Source: Flavobacterium ginsenosidimutans
GTDB taxonomy: Bacteria; Bacteroidota; Bacteroidia; Flavobacteriales; Flavobacteriaceae
Direction of reading: 5' to 3'
DNA: 43,345 nucleotides
NCBI RefSeq assembly: GCF_003254625.1
Contig: NZ_QJRJ01000058.1
Coordinates: forward strand, 1-43,345
Below, piece by piece: positions 1-9,600 of this stretch; the stretch's first letter is position 1, and each line of letters starts with the position of its first letter. The position numbers were made by a program, and so were the translations under genes. The notes below the pieces were generated by a model, which was given only the letters and a program-made list of their open reading frames with translations, was not told the origin of the DNA and ran no database searches.

Positions 1-34
1 CAAAGTTTAGCCTTTTCTTTCTTTCTGGAAACCG

Positions 35-125
35 GTGCCCTAGCCCCGATAGGAGCGGAAATCCTTTTTGTGGCGGGGTTCGCCATAAAAAGATTGAAGC
101 GGATAGCGGGAAACAGCTCCTTAAA
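35..125 (+). ncRNA. Flavo-1-like structured RNA
   Basis: A GC-rich island in an AT-rich spacer. A 12-pair hairpin (64-75 with 81-92, loop GGGTT) is flanked by paired AGCGG/GGAT segments (CCCCGAT near 44-50, GCGGATAGCGGG near 99-110). The pattern of CCCCGAT, AGCGGAAATCC, hairpin, GATTGAAGCGGATAGCGGG matches what I remember of the conserved Flavo-1 RNA motif common in Flavobacteria. Its function is unknown. No open reading frame explains the sequence. Orientation follows the remembered consensus. I could not run a covariance search, so the family name is tentative. Confidence 0.6.
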
Positions 126-167
126 AACCATAATATTCAAATCATACCTTATATATATTGTATAAAA

Positions 168-202
168 AAGAAACCCGACAGGTTTTTAAAACCTGTCGGG
201 TT
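168..202 (-). terminator. Terminator of the DUF4294 gene
   Basis: A perfect 14-pair stem (172-185 with 189-202, core CCCGACAGGTTTT) with a 3-base loop. Read on the minus strand it is followed by a T-rich tract (TTTCTTTTTT). It sits 23 bases after the stop codon at 225 and can end transcription from that gene. Confidence 0.85.
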
Positions 203-224
203 ATACTATAATATATATGTAGAA

Positions 225-908
225 TTATTTCTTGCTTAGATCTTTTGCTCTTTGTTGCCATTTCTCTGATAGATCGTCATAATCTACAGGACTTGCTGGT
301 TTTTGATTTATGAGTCGGCCAGATTCAAATGCTCGTACTAAAATTGTTTCTATTAAATAGTCTTCATTTACTTCGTACGGTTTGTATTCTTCTTTCAAAC
401 TAATATCAAACAAATTGGCGGTTGTATTGGAAACAAAAGCCTTAAATCCACTTTTTAATGTTTTTATTAGTTCATAAGTTGTGATTCCTGTTTGGCGATG
501 AATTAACTTAACTAAAATCTGCCCTTGTTTTCTGGATAGTTTTTTAAGTCTTTCTTCGAATTCATTATTTAAATAATCTTCAACGATTTTAAAGTATTTC
601 TTTTTTTCGCGATTTGTTTTTAAACGTGCCATTCCATTATTCAGAGCTGTTAATCTCTCTGAAGCCAGTTTTGCATACGGATATACTTTATAAACTCTAT
701 TCTGAAGAATTTGAAATTGTTTCATTTCTTCTGGGCTCATCTTCTGCCCTTTTGAAATAATTATTTCTGGCAACTGAATGGTGTCACCTAAAATAGAATC
801 TTTTTCAGTTAATATATAGCCCATTTGTTCATTCTCTTTTGGAGTGACTTGGGCTTTAGAAGAAAAGGAAACAAACAGTACAAATAAAACAAAGGTGGTT
901 AATCTCAT
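225..908 (-). CDS. DUF4294 secreted protein
   Basis: A 227-residue protein of the DUF4294 family, which is widespread in Bacteroidota and has no known function. The chosen start is the ATG at 908; it gives a clean signal peptide (MRLTTFVLFVLFVSFSSKAQ) and export to the periplasm is likely. The frame stays open upstream to a GTG at 947, but that would put 13 polar residues before the signal peptide. The mature part is lysine- and glutamate-rich and mostly helical, with the conserved stretch from YKVYPYAKLA through the NEFEERLKKLSRKQGQ region. A TAAATTTG box at 966-959 (minus strand) would give a leader of about 40 bases. It is divergent from the M42 peptidase. Confidence 0.8.
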   Translation of the reverse strand: MRLTTFVLFVLFVSFSSKAQVTPKENEQMGYILTEKDSILGDTIQLPEIIISKGQKMSPEEMKQFQILQNRVYKVYPYAKLASERLTALNNGMARLKTNREKKKYFKIVEDYLNNEFEERLKKLSRKQGQILVKLIHRQTGITTYELIKTLKSGFKAFVSNTTANLFDISLKEEYKPYEVNEDYLIETILVRAFESGRLINQKPASPVDYDDLSEKWQQRAKDLSKK

Positions 909-989
909 CGAATCATAATTTAAATGTAAAATTATATATTTATACACAACTCTAATACCAAATTTATATTTTAGCAGAAAAATATTTTT

Positions 990-2078
990 ATGAGCACAAA
1001 TTCTATCTTAAAAGATACCTCTATAGCATTCTTAGAAAGCTACCTAAATAACGCTTCTCCTACTGGTTACGAAAGTGAAGGCCAAAAACTTTGGATGGAT
1101 TATTTAAAACCTTATGTTGATACTTTTATTACTGACACTTACGGAACAGCCGTTGGTGTAATCAATCCTGATGCTCCTTATAAAGTTGTTATTGAAGGGC
1201 ATGCTGATGAAATTTCATGGTATGTAAACTATATTACTGAAGATGGTTTAATATATGTAATTAGAAATGGTGGTTCTGATCATCAAATTGCTCCTTCAAA
1301 AAGAGTTAATATTCATACTAAGAAAGGAATCGTAAAAGGTGTTTTTGGATGGCCTGCAATTCATACTCGTTTACGTGATAAGGAAGAGATTCCGAAACTG
1401 AGTAACATATTTATTGATTTAGGATGTGAAAACAAAGAACAAGTTGAGGCTTTAGGTGTTCACGTTGGATGTGTAATTACTTATCCTGATGAATTTATGA
1501 TTTTGAATGAGAATAAATTTGTTTGTCGTGCGATTGATAATAGAATGGGCGGTTTTATGATTGCTGAAGTTGCTCGCTTATTAAAAGAAAATAATAAAAC
1601 ACTTCCTTTTGGTTTATATATTGTGAATTCTGTCCAAGAGGAAATTGGTCTTCGCGGAGCCGAAATGATTGCGCATAGAATAAAACCAAATGTTGCTATT
1701 GTAACAGATGTTTGCCACGATACTACTACTCCAATGATTGACAAAAAGGTGGAAGGTGATCTTAAAATGGGTAAAGGTCCTGTTATTGGCTATTCTCCTG
1801 CGATACAAAATAAATTACGTGAGTTAATTGTAGATACTGCGGAAGAAAATAAAATTCCGTTTCAAAGACATGCAACTTCTCGTGCTACTGGCACAGATAC
1901 AGATGCTTTTGCTTATAGTAATGGCGGTGTGCCATCTGCATTAATTTCACTTCCGTTGCGTTATATGCATACGACTGTAGAGATGGTTCATAGAGATGAT
2001 GTTGAGAATGTTATTCAATTGATTTATGAAACATTGCTGAAAATTGAGAGCAACGAGAGTTTCTCTTATTTCAATTAA
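990..2078 (+). CDS. M42 family metallopeptidase (aminopeptidase)
   Basis: A 362-residue cytoplasmic peptidase of family M42 (glutamyl aminopeptidase / FrvX type), of the usual length. These di-metal enzymes remove N-terminal residues from peptides and form large oligomers. The metal and catalytic residues are all visible: H71 and D73 in EGHADEI, D183 in CRAIDNRMGG, the glutamate pair E217-E218 in VQEEIGLRGA, D240 in VTDVCHD and H327 in YMHTTVEMVH. The family assignment is firm; substrate choice cannot be read from the sequence. The gene stands alone, ends at its own hairpin (2091-2120) and is divergent from the DUF4294 gene. Confidence 0.93.
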   Translation: MSTNSILKDTSIAFLESYLNNASPTGYESEGQKLWMDYLKPYVDTFITDTYGTAVGVINPDAPYKVVIEGHADEISWYVNYITEDGLIYVIRNGGSDHQIAPSKRVNIHTKKGIVKGVFGWPAIHTRLRDKEEIPKLSNIFIDLGCENKEQVEALGVHVGCVITYPDEFMILNENKFVCRAIDNRMGGFMIAEVARLLKENNKTLPFGLYIVNSVQEEIGLRGAEMIAHRIKPNVAIVTDVCHDTTTPMIDKKVEGDLKMGKGPVIGYSPAIQNKLRELIVDTAEENKIPFQRHATSRATGTDTDAFAYSNGGVPSALISLPLRYMHTTVEMVHRDDVENVIQLIYETLLKIESNESFSYFN

Positions 2079-2090
2079 AAACTATATATT

Positions 2091-2120
2091 AAATTCGGCT
2101 GTTTCTTAATAGCCGAATTT
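2091..2120 (+). terminator. Hairpin terminator after the M42 gene
   Basis: A perfect 10-pair stem, AAATTCGGCT (2091-2100) with AGCCGAATTT (2111-2120), and a 10-base loop. It starts 13 bases after the peptidase stop codon. The following T tract is weak, so it may leak into the response regulator gene at 2137. Confidence 0.6.
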
Positions 2121-2136
2121 ATAAATTCTTATAAGA

Positions 2137-2817
2137 ATGAAAATACTTTTACTCGAAGACGATTTTACTTTATCAAAAGAAATCTCAGCATTCTTTACCT
2201 CAAAGGAGTTCGAGTGCGTTCCTTTTTATGATGGAACTTTTTTGCTGAAAAAATATTTTCCTTACGATTATGACTTAATCGTTCTTGATATTAATGTTCC
2301 AGGTACAAATGGAATCGAAGTTTGCAAAGCTATTCGAGAAATTGACAAAAAAACACCAATTATCATGCTCACCGCTTTTAGCGAAATTGAAGATAAATTA
2401 TCTTCTTTTGATAATGGTGCAGATGATTATTTGGTAAAACCTTTTCATTTTGAAGAACTATATGCAAGAGTTCAGTCTCTTTTAAGACGAAAAGAAGTTC
2501 CGCAGCAGATAGAAAATAAAATTATAGTTAAAGATTTGGAAATTCTTGAAGATGAGATGAAAGTTTTTCGATCTGGAGAAGAAATTAAACTCACACCAAA
2601 AGAATTCAAACTGATTTTAATTTTGGCTCATGCCAAAGGAAAAGTCCTTTCGAAACAATTTATTGCTGAAAAACTTTGGGATTATCATATTGAAACTAAT
2701 CAGAACACAATAGAAGTTTATATCAACTTTTTGAGGAAAAAAATTGATAAAGATCATGAGACTAAACTTATTCGTACCAAGGTTGGTTACGGCTATTATT
2801 TAAGCGATCAGGAATGA
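2137..2817 (+). CDS. OmpR/PhoB-family response regulator (metal efflux)
   Basis: A 226-residue DNA-binding response regulator. The receiver domain (1-118) has the acidic pair D8-D9, phosphoacceptor D51 in LIVLDINVPG, T79 and K101 in the LVKPF motif. The C-terminal winged helix (about 128-223) ends with the typical VRTKVGYGYYL-like segment (IRTKVGYGYYLS). The gene overlaps the downstream kinase by 4 bases (ATGA), so the two are translationally coupled. A CzcCBA-type efflux operon follows immediately, as in CzcRS and CusRS systems, so a role in metal-induced efflux is a good inference. Its likely binding site is the repeat set at 4180-4220. Confidence 0.93.
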   Translation: MKILLLEDDFTLSKEISAFFTSKEFECVPFYDGTFLLKKYFPYDYDLIVLDINVPGTNGIEVCKAIREIDKKTPIIMLTAFSEIEDKLSSFDNGADDYLVKPFHFEELYARVQSLLRRKEVPQQIENKIIVKDLEILEDEMKVFRSGEEIKLTPKEFKLILILAHAKGKVLSKQFIAEKLWDYHIETNQNTIEVYINFLRKKIDKDHETKLIRTKVGYGYYLSDQE

Positions 2818-4175
2818 CATTAAAAAATCGGATATCACTTTTAGTAAGTTTACTGTTTACCATCCTCTTCGGATTGGCATCTACAGTGATATTCATTTTG
2901 TATTCTAATTACAGAAAAGAAGAATTTCGTGATCGATTGGAAGTGAAAGCTTTATCTAATATCAAATTATTAGTTAATGTAAAACAGGTTGATAATCAGC
3001 TTTTGAAAATAATCGACCAGAATTCTATTAATAAGTTATACGACGAAAAAACTTTAGTCTTTGATTCTAATTATAAACTGATTTATAGCAGTATTGACGA
3101 TGCAAAAATCAATTGGTCTGTAAATGATTTAAAGTATTTAAAAAAGAATAAAACCTTTTTTAAACAACAAGGAAATTATGAAGTCTATGGCGTATTTTAT
3201 GATACAAATGACAAAGATTTCTATGCTTTAATTTCTGCAACAGACGATTATGGAAATCGAAAACTGCTTTTCCTAAGATACACATTAATTATCTCTTATA
3301 TATTTTTTACCACAATCTGCTGGTTGCTAACTTCTTTTATGGTTCGAAAAGCCATGAATCCGCTAAATGCTTTTCATCAGAAAATAAAAAATATCAACGA
3401 GAACAATCTTGACACAAGAATCGAATCTAAAAGCACTAAAAATGAAATTGATTTAATTGCTGACGAATTCAATTTTATGATGGATCGTATCGAAGTTTCA
3501 TATCAAAAGCAAAAGGAATTTACTGCTCACGCATCTCACGAATTAAGAACACCGCTTTCTAGGATGACTTCTCAGATCGAAAATGCTATTGCCGATCCAG
3601 ATATAAAAGAGAAAAAGAAATCTTTTCTAAACAACATTTTAGGAGATGTTAATCATCTAAGTGAATTAATTAATTCGCTTTTAATTCTTTCAAAAATTGA
3701 TAATCGAAAAGCAGATTATCATGAAATACAGCGTATCGATGAAATATTATTTTCTTCGATTGAAAAGATCAACAAAACATTCCCAGATTTTGTCATACTT
3801 TTTGAAATGGAAGAAAGTGACGATCTGGATACTGCTTTAGAAATTAATGGTAATAAAAATCTTCTGGAAATCGCCATTACAAACGTTTTAAAGAACGCAT
3901 ATATTTATTCTGACAACAAACAGGCAAAAGTAAAAATCAGTACAGAAAATGATTTACTGCTTTTATCGATTTCAAATTCTGGCCGAACATTAAATGACGC
4001 TGAACAAAAAAATCTTTTTCAGCCTTTTATGCGTGGAGAAAATGCAAAAGGAATAACCGGTTTCGGATTAGGCCTTCGAATTGTAAATCGAATATTAAAT
4101 CTTCACAATTCACACATAACATACAGTATTCCAAGTGATAACATAAATTTATTTTGTATTATTTTTCGTAGATAA
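2814..4175 (+). CDS. Membrane sensor histidine kinase, partner of the upstream regulator
   Basis: A 453-residue kinase. TM1 is at about 8-30, a periplasmic sensor domain of about 125 residues follows, TM2 is at about 155-176 and HAMP runs to about 230. In the HisKA domain, H242 lies in FTAHASHELRTPLSRM. The HATPase domain has the N box (N357-N361), a G1-region sequence SNSGRT (about 387-392) in place of the canonical DxGxG, and the G2 box GFGLGL (about 416-421). The N/S variant of G1 also occurs in CusS-like kinases. The sensor domain has no obvious His- or Cys-rich metal site, so the inducing metal is unclear. The gene overlaps the regulator by 4 bases. Confidence 0.9.
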   Translation: MTLKNRISLLVSLLFTILFGLASTVIFILYSNYRKEEFRDRLEVKALSNIKLLVNVKQVDNQLLKIIDQNSINKLYDEKTLVFDSNYKLIYSSIDDAKINWSVNDLKYLKKNKTFFKQQGNYEVYGVFYDTNDKDFYALISATDDYGNRKLLFLRYTLIISYIFFTTICWLLTSFMVRKAMNPLNAFHQKIKNINENNLDTRIESKSTKNEIDLIADEFNFMMDRIEVSYQKQKEFTAHASHELRTPLSRMTSQIENAIADPDIKEKKKSFLNNILGDVNHLSELINSLLILSKIDNRKADYHEIQRIDEILFSSIEKINKTFPDFVILFEMEESDDLDTALEINGNKNLLEIAITNVLKNAYIYSDNKQAKVKISTENDLLLLSISNSGRTLNDAEQKNLFQPFMRGENAKGITGFGLGLRIVNRILNLHNSHITYSIPSDNINLFCIIFRR

Positions 4176-4179
4176 TTTA

Positions 4180-4239
4180 TTTTAAGCTATTTTTAAGGTA
4201 GATTTTAAGGCATCTTAAAGTTTACCGATAGCATATTTG
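4180..4239 (+). promoter_or_regulatory. Efflux operon promoter with four phased direct repeats
   Basis: Four copies of (T)TTTAAGG-like sequence start at 4180 (TTTTAAG), 4191 (TTTTAAGG), 4203 (TTTTAAGG) and 4213 (TCTTAAAG). Spacing is 11, 12 and 10 bases, about one helical turn. A -7-like box CATATTTG lies at 4232-4239 (consensus TAnnTTTG) with no TTG at the expected -33 position. Phased direct repeats over the -30 to -65 region, with a defective -33, are the usual layout for activation by an OmpR/PhoB-type regulator. The regulator encoded at 2137 is the obvious candidate, by inference. Confidence 0.65.
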
Positions 4240-4259
4240 TATAAAATAAATTTAATACA

Positions 4260-5507
4260 ATGAAAAAACTATATGCATTCTTGCTACTTGCATTCCTAAA
4301 TCAGGTAGTTATGGCTCAGAAAACAGTCACTCTTCAAGACTGCGAAAGCCAATTCTTAAAAAAGAATCTATATTTACTGGCATCCCAATACAATATTGAT
4401 GCCTCAAAAGCTTTAACCATTCAAGCGCGTATTTGGGACAATCCCACGATAACTGCTGAATTGAATGCGTATAACCCTGAAAGAGATAAGTTTTTTGATA
4501 TTGGTAAAGAAGGTCAAAAGGCATTTAGCATCGAACAGCTTATTTATCTTGGCGGAAAAAAACGTAATGAAGTTAAACTGGCTCAAACCAATACGCAATT
4601 GGCAGAATTACAGTTTAATGATCTACTGCGTACTTTAAAATTCCAATTGCGCAAGAGTTTCTACACTGTATACTATAACTCCAAAAATCTCGAAAATACA
4701 GATAAGCAGTTAGCTCATATCGAGGATTTAATTAATTCATATTCGGTTCAAGCGCAAAAAGGGAATATCCCTTTGAAAGATGTTGTACGCTTGCAATCAC
4801 TATATCTTAATTTCAAAAACGAAAGATTAGAAGTAATTAACAACAATATAGAGGAACAGGCTAATTTAAAACTTCTTTTAAATGAAACTGAAAATGTAAT
4901 TCCTGTTGTTAGTAAAGATGATTCGAATAAATACTTAAAAATAATCGATTTTGATCTTAAAAGCTTCGAAGAACAAGCTATTGCAAACCGTCCTGATTAT
5001 TTAGCCAAACAAAAAGAAATTGATGCGAATGAATTGAATGTAAAATGGCAGAAATCATTATCGGTTCCAGATATTACTCTAGGCGCTAATTATGATCAGC
5101 GAAGTGGTGCTTTTAATAAAGAAGCTAATGTGAGTATAGGGATTCCGCTTCCTTTATGGAATAAAAACAAAGGAAATATTAAATATGCCCAAACCATTTT
5201 AGAGCAATCTAAAGTTGAAAAACAAAATTTTGAACTGCAATTGCAAACGGAAATTACATCGGCTTGGACAAAATGGGATGAATCCAGACAAAACTACAGC
5301 GTGATTAAACCAACCGTAAATTCAGATTTTGAAGCGGTATATAACGGGATGCTAACCAATTTCCAAAAACGAAATGTAAGTCTTTTAGAATTTACAGATT
5401 TTATGGAAAGCTACAATCAAGCAATAATTCAGTTAAATGAATTAAAGAAAAAAGTAGTAATAGCAGGCGAAGAATTAAATAGCACCATTAACAAAGATTT
5501 ATTTTAA
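4260..5507 (+). CDS. TolC-family outer membrane efflux protein (CzcC-like)
   Basis: A 415-residue outer membrane channel component. The signal peptide is MKKLYAFLLLAFLNQVVMAQ. The mature protein shows the doubled TolC pattern of long amphipathic helices, with the conserved segments near QAKKGNIPLKDVVRLQS-like (about 160-180) and NIGIPLPLWNKNKGN-like (VSIGIPLPLWNKNKG, about 291-305). It is the first gene of the efflux operon, 12 bases upstream of the adaptor. Its job is to connect the inner membrane RND pump and the adaptor to the outside. The length fits CzcC/CusC proteins of Bacteroidota. Confidence 0.9.
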   Translation: MKKLYAFLLLAFLNQVVMAQKTVTLQDCESQFLKKNLYLLASQYNIDASKALTIQARIWDNPTITAELNAYNPERDKFFDIGKEGQKAFSIEQLIYLGGKKRNEVKLAQTNTQLAELQFNDLLRTLKFQLRKSFYTVYYNSKNLENTDKQLAHIEDLINSYSVQAQKGNIPLKDVVRLQSLYLNFKNERLEVINNNIEEQANLKLLLNETENVIPVVSKDDSNKYLKIIDFDLKSFEEQAIANRPDYLAKQKEIDANELNVKWQKSLSVPDITLGANYDQRSGAFNKEANVSIGIPLPLWNKNKGNIKYAQTILEQSKVEKQNFELQLQTEITSAWTKWDESRQNYSVIKPTVNSDFEAVYNGMLTNFQKRNVSLLEFTDFMESYNQAIIQLNELKKKVVIAGEELNSTINKDLF

Positions 5508-5519
5508 AAAATTACAGAA

Positions 5520-6605
5520 ATGAAACATATATTATTCATCGGAATAGCATTAGCAGGTTTATCCCTTACAAGCTGCAAAAAAGAAGTTGAAAATCCAGAA
5601 ACAAATACCTCATTTGTTTTAAGTGATGCGATGTTAAAAACTACAACAACTGCTACTGCAGAAACTCAGCCATTAAAAAACGAGCTTAGCTTTTACGGAA
5701 AAATCACTGCTGACAATAATAAAATGATTGATGTTTATCCTTTAGTTGGCGGAAACGTAATGAAAGTTAATGTTGAACTTGGCGATTATGTTAAGAAAGG
5801 ACAAGTTTTAGCGACCATAAAAAGTACCGATGTTGCCGATTTTGAAAAACAGTCTATCGATGCAAAAAGCGATTTGCTTGTTGCTAAAAACAATTTGAAA
5901 GTGGCACAAGAATTATTTGATGGAAAACTGAATTCTGAAAGCGATGTTTTACAAGCGAAATCAGAAGTAAATAAAGCACAGTCTCAATTGAGTAAAATTC
6001 AGGAAACGTATAAAATCTATAATATCAAAGCTGGATCTATTTATGAAGTTACAGCTCCTATAAGTGGTTTTATCATTCAAAAAAGCATTAATCAAGATAT
6101 GCTTTTAAGAAATGACCGTTCAGAAAATATATTTGATATAGCAGAAATTAGTGAGGTTTGGGCAATGGCCAATATTAATGAAATTGATATTAATAAAGTA
6201 AAATTAGGAACCAGCGCTGCAGTTACAACTTTAAGTTATCCAGATAAAACTTTTAATGGGAAAGTTGATAAAATCTACAACGTAATTGATCCAGAAACAA
6301 AAGCAATGCAAGCAAGAATCAAATTAAACAATCCTGATTATATGCTTAAACCTGATATGAATGCTAATATTAAATTATCTTTTAATGAAAATCAGTCTAT
6401 GATAGCCGTACCAAGTAAAGCTATTGTTTTTGATAAAAGCAAAAACTTTGTTGTGGTTTTTAAAGACCGTAATAATATCGAAACTAGACAAGTAGAAGTT
6501 TATAGAGTTGTTGGCGATACAACATATATCTCAAGCGGATTAAAAGAGAATGAAAAAGTGATCACAAACAATCAGCTATTTATTTATGGTGCTTTAAATA
6601 ACTAA
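5520..6605 (+). CDS. RND efflux periplasmic adaptor lipoprotein (CzcB-like)
   Basis: A 361-residue membrane fusion protein. The N-terminus is a lipoprotein signal with lipobox LTSC, so C19 should be lipidated and the protein tethered to the inner membrane face. Then come a beta-barrel/lipoyl half motif (GGNVMKVNVELGDYVKKGQVLATI, split around residues 77-100), a helical hairpin (about 105-160) and the second lipoyl half (ITAPISGFI-like, VTAPISGFIIQK). A C-terminal membrane-proximal domain follows. The stop codon is 3 bases before the pump gene, so the two genes are co-translated. No Met- or His-rich metal-binding N-terminal tail like CusB is visible. Confidence 0.9.
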   Translation: MKHILFIGIALAGLSLTSCKKEVENPETNTSFVLSDAMLKTTTTATAETQPLKNELSFYGKITADNNKMIDVYPLVGGNVMKVNVELGDYVKKGQVLATIKSTDVADFEKQSIDAKSDLLVAKNNLKVAQELFDGKLNSESDVLQAKSEVNKAQSQLSKIQETYKIYNIKAGSIYEVTAPISGFIIQKSINQDMLLRNDRSENIFDIAEISEVWAMANINEIDINKVKLGTSAAVTTLSYPDKTFNGKVDKIYNVIDPETKAMQARIKLNNPDYMLKPDMNANIKLSFNENQSMIAVPSKAIVFDKSKNFVVVFKDRNNIETRQVEVYRVVGDTTYISSGLKENEKVITNNQLFIYGALNN

Positions 6606-6608
6606 GAC

Positions 6609-9600
6609 ATGAACAAATTCATAAAAAATATCATTGCTTTTTCTTTAAAGAATAAAGCATTCACCTTCTTTTGGGTTGGATTATTGGCTGTTGCTGGATT
6701 TATTTCATTCAAAAATATGCCTATTGATGCCTTTCCGGATGTTACCAACACTCAAATTATTATCATTACGCAATGGAACGGAAAAAGTGCTGAGGAAGTG
6801 GAACGTTTTGTAACGTCTCCAATCGAAATCTCAATGAATTCTGTTCAGAAAAAAACTAGCGTTAGAAGTATTACAATGTTTGGGTTATCGGTCATTAAAA
6901 TCATTTTTGACGATGGTGTTGATGATACTTTTGCCCGTTTTCAGGTAAATAATTTATTAAAAAATGTTTCGCTTCCAGATGATGTAGAACCAGACGTTCA
7001 GCCTCCTTATGGTCCTACAGGTGAAATTTTCAGATATATTGTAAAAAGTAATAGTAGAGACAGCAGAGAATTATTGACTTACCAAAACTGGGTTATCGAT
7101 AAACAGCTTCGTTCTCTTCCTGGTGTTGCAGATTTAAATGTTTTTGGAGGACAAACTAAAACTTATGAAGTTGGGGTTGATCCAATCAAATTGGCAAAAT
7201 ACAATATTACGCCTTTACAAGTTTACAATGCAGTAAATGCTGGAAACTTAAATGTTGGTGGTGATGTTATTGAGAAAAACGGACAAGCTTTTGTTGTACG
7301 CGGTGTTGGTTTGTTAAAGTCAAAAGAAGATATTGGAAATATTATTGTTGATGATGCTGGAGGAAATCCAATTTTGGTTAAAAACTTAGCTGACGTTTAC
7401 GAAAGCTCGATGCCAAGAGTTGGACAAACTGGTATTGGAAATAATGATGATGCGGTTGAAGGAATTGTGGTAATGCGAAAAGGCGAAAACCCGCAGGAAA
7501 CTTTGGCATTAATTAAAGCAAAAATCAAAGATCTTAATGATAATGTTCTTCCAAAAGACATTAAAATTGAAACATTTTATGATCGTGATAATTTGATGAA
7601 TTTCACGACCGAAACCGTAATGCATAACTTATTTGAAGGTATTATTCTGGTTACTGTTGTTGTATTTCTTTTTATGGCCGACTGGAGAACTACTTTTACC
7701 GTTTCAATTGTCATTCCGCTTTCTTTATTATTTGCATTTTTATGTCTTAAAATGATGGGAATGAGTGCCAACTTATTAAGTTTAGGTGCTGTCGATTTTG
7801 GAATTATCATTGATGGTGCTGTTGTAATGGTCGAAGGTCTATTTGTCGTCTTAGATCATCGAGCGCATCAGTTAGGAATGGAAAAATTCAATAAAATTGC
7901 AAAAGGAAGTTTGATCAAAAAAACAGGAACTGAAATGGGTAAAGCCATTTTCTTCTCAAAATTGATCATTATTACAGCCTTACTTCCTATTTTCTCATTC
8001 CAGAAAGTAGAAGGAAAAATGTTCTCTCCCCTAGCCTTTACTTTAGGTTTTGCATTACTTGGAGCATTAATTTTTACTTTGACTTTAGTTCCTGTTCTTT
8101 CACATATCTTATTAAATAAAAATGTAAAAGAAAAACACAATCCGTTTGTGAATTTTTGGGATCGAATTGTTTCCAAAGGATTTGCTTGGACATTTAAACA
8201 TAAAGTGCAAACCTTAATTGCATCCATAGGATTATTAGCCGCTGTTTTCTTTTCTGCTGGTTTCTTAGGAACAGAATTTTTGCCACAATTAAATGAAGGT
8301 GCGCTATGGGTTACTGCGGAATTACCAATGAGCACTTCGCTTCCTGAAAGTGTTAAAACTGCGGCAATGATTAGAAAAGACTTAGAAAGTTTTCCTGAAG
8401 TTAAAAAAGTTTTGTCTCAGACTGGACGAAGCAACGATGGAACAGATCCTAATGGTTTCGGATTTATTCAGCTTCAAGTTGACTTACTTCCAAAAGCCGA
8501 ATGGAAACGTAAAATTTCTATGGATGATCTGATTAATGAAATGGATAATAAATTGAAAGTTCATCAGGGAATTACATACAATTATTCTCAACCCGTAATT
8601 GATAACGTTGCAGAATCGGTAGCTGGATTTAAAGCTTCAAATGCTGTGAAAATTTATGGAGATGATTTGAACAAATTAGATCAGCTTGCCAATGAAGTTT
8701 TAGCACAAATTAAAAATATTCCGGGTATAAAAGATGTTGGTATTTTAAGAAATGTCGGCCAGCCTGAAATCAGCGTAATTCTAGATCGTGAAAAAATGGC
8801 GGCTTACGGAGTGACTTTAAGTGATGCTCAAGCAGTTTTAGAATTGGCTTTTGGAGGAAAAACAGCAACTGAAAAGTATGAAGATGAAAAGAAATTTGAT
8901 GTTCGTGTTCGTTTTTCTAAAGAATACCGAAAAGATGAAAAAGATTTGGAGGAAATTAAAGTTCCAACCATCAGCGGAATCAAAATTCCTTTAAAAGAAA
9001 TCTGCGACATTAAAACTATTACTGGTCCTGCATTTATTTATAGAGATAACACCAAACGTTTTATCGGAGTTAAATTCTCTGTTCGTGATCGCGATTTGGG
9101 AAGTACAATTGCTGAAGCACAGCAAAAAGTAAATCAGCTTAAACTTCCTGCTGGTTACACCACAGGATGGACAGGAGAATTTGAAAATCAGGTTCGTGCG
9201 AGTGCGCGTCTGGCACAAGTAGTACCAATCAGTTTAATTGGAATTTTTGTTCTTTTATTTATTCTGTTCGGAAACTTTAAAGATTCGCTTCTTGTGTTGG
9301 CAAATGTTCCTTTTGCTATTATTGGTGGAATTATCGCTTTGCATATTACTGGAATGAATTTCGGAATCTCTGCTGGAGTTGGATTTATAGCGCTTCTCGG
9401 AATTTGTATTCAAAATGGAGTAATTCTAATATCCGAGTTTCATCATAATCTGAAGGCTAAGTTCTCACTCGAAGAATCAATTTTTATGGGAGTAAAAGCC
9501 AGAACCAGAGCGGTAGTTATGACAGCTTTAATGGCTTCAATTGGATTAATGCCTGCAGCTATTTCTACAGGAATTGGTTCAGAGTCACAGAAACCACTTG

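Noticed and set aside
7868..8335. 155-residue antisense frame inside czcA
   Set aside because: It lies fully within a well-supported pump gene, and its product resembles no protein; such antisense frames are common in biased codon use.
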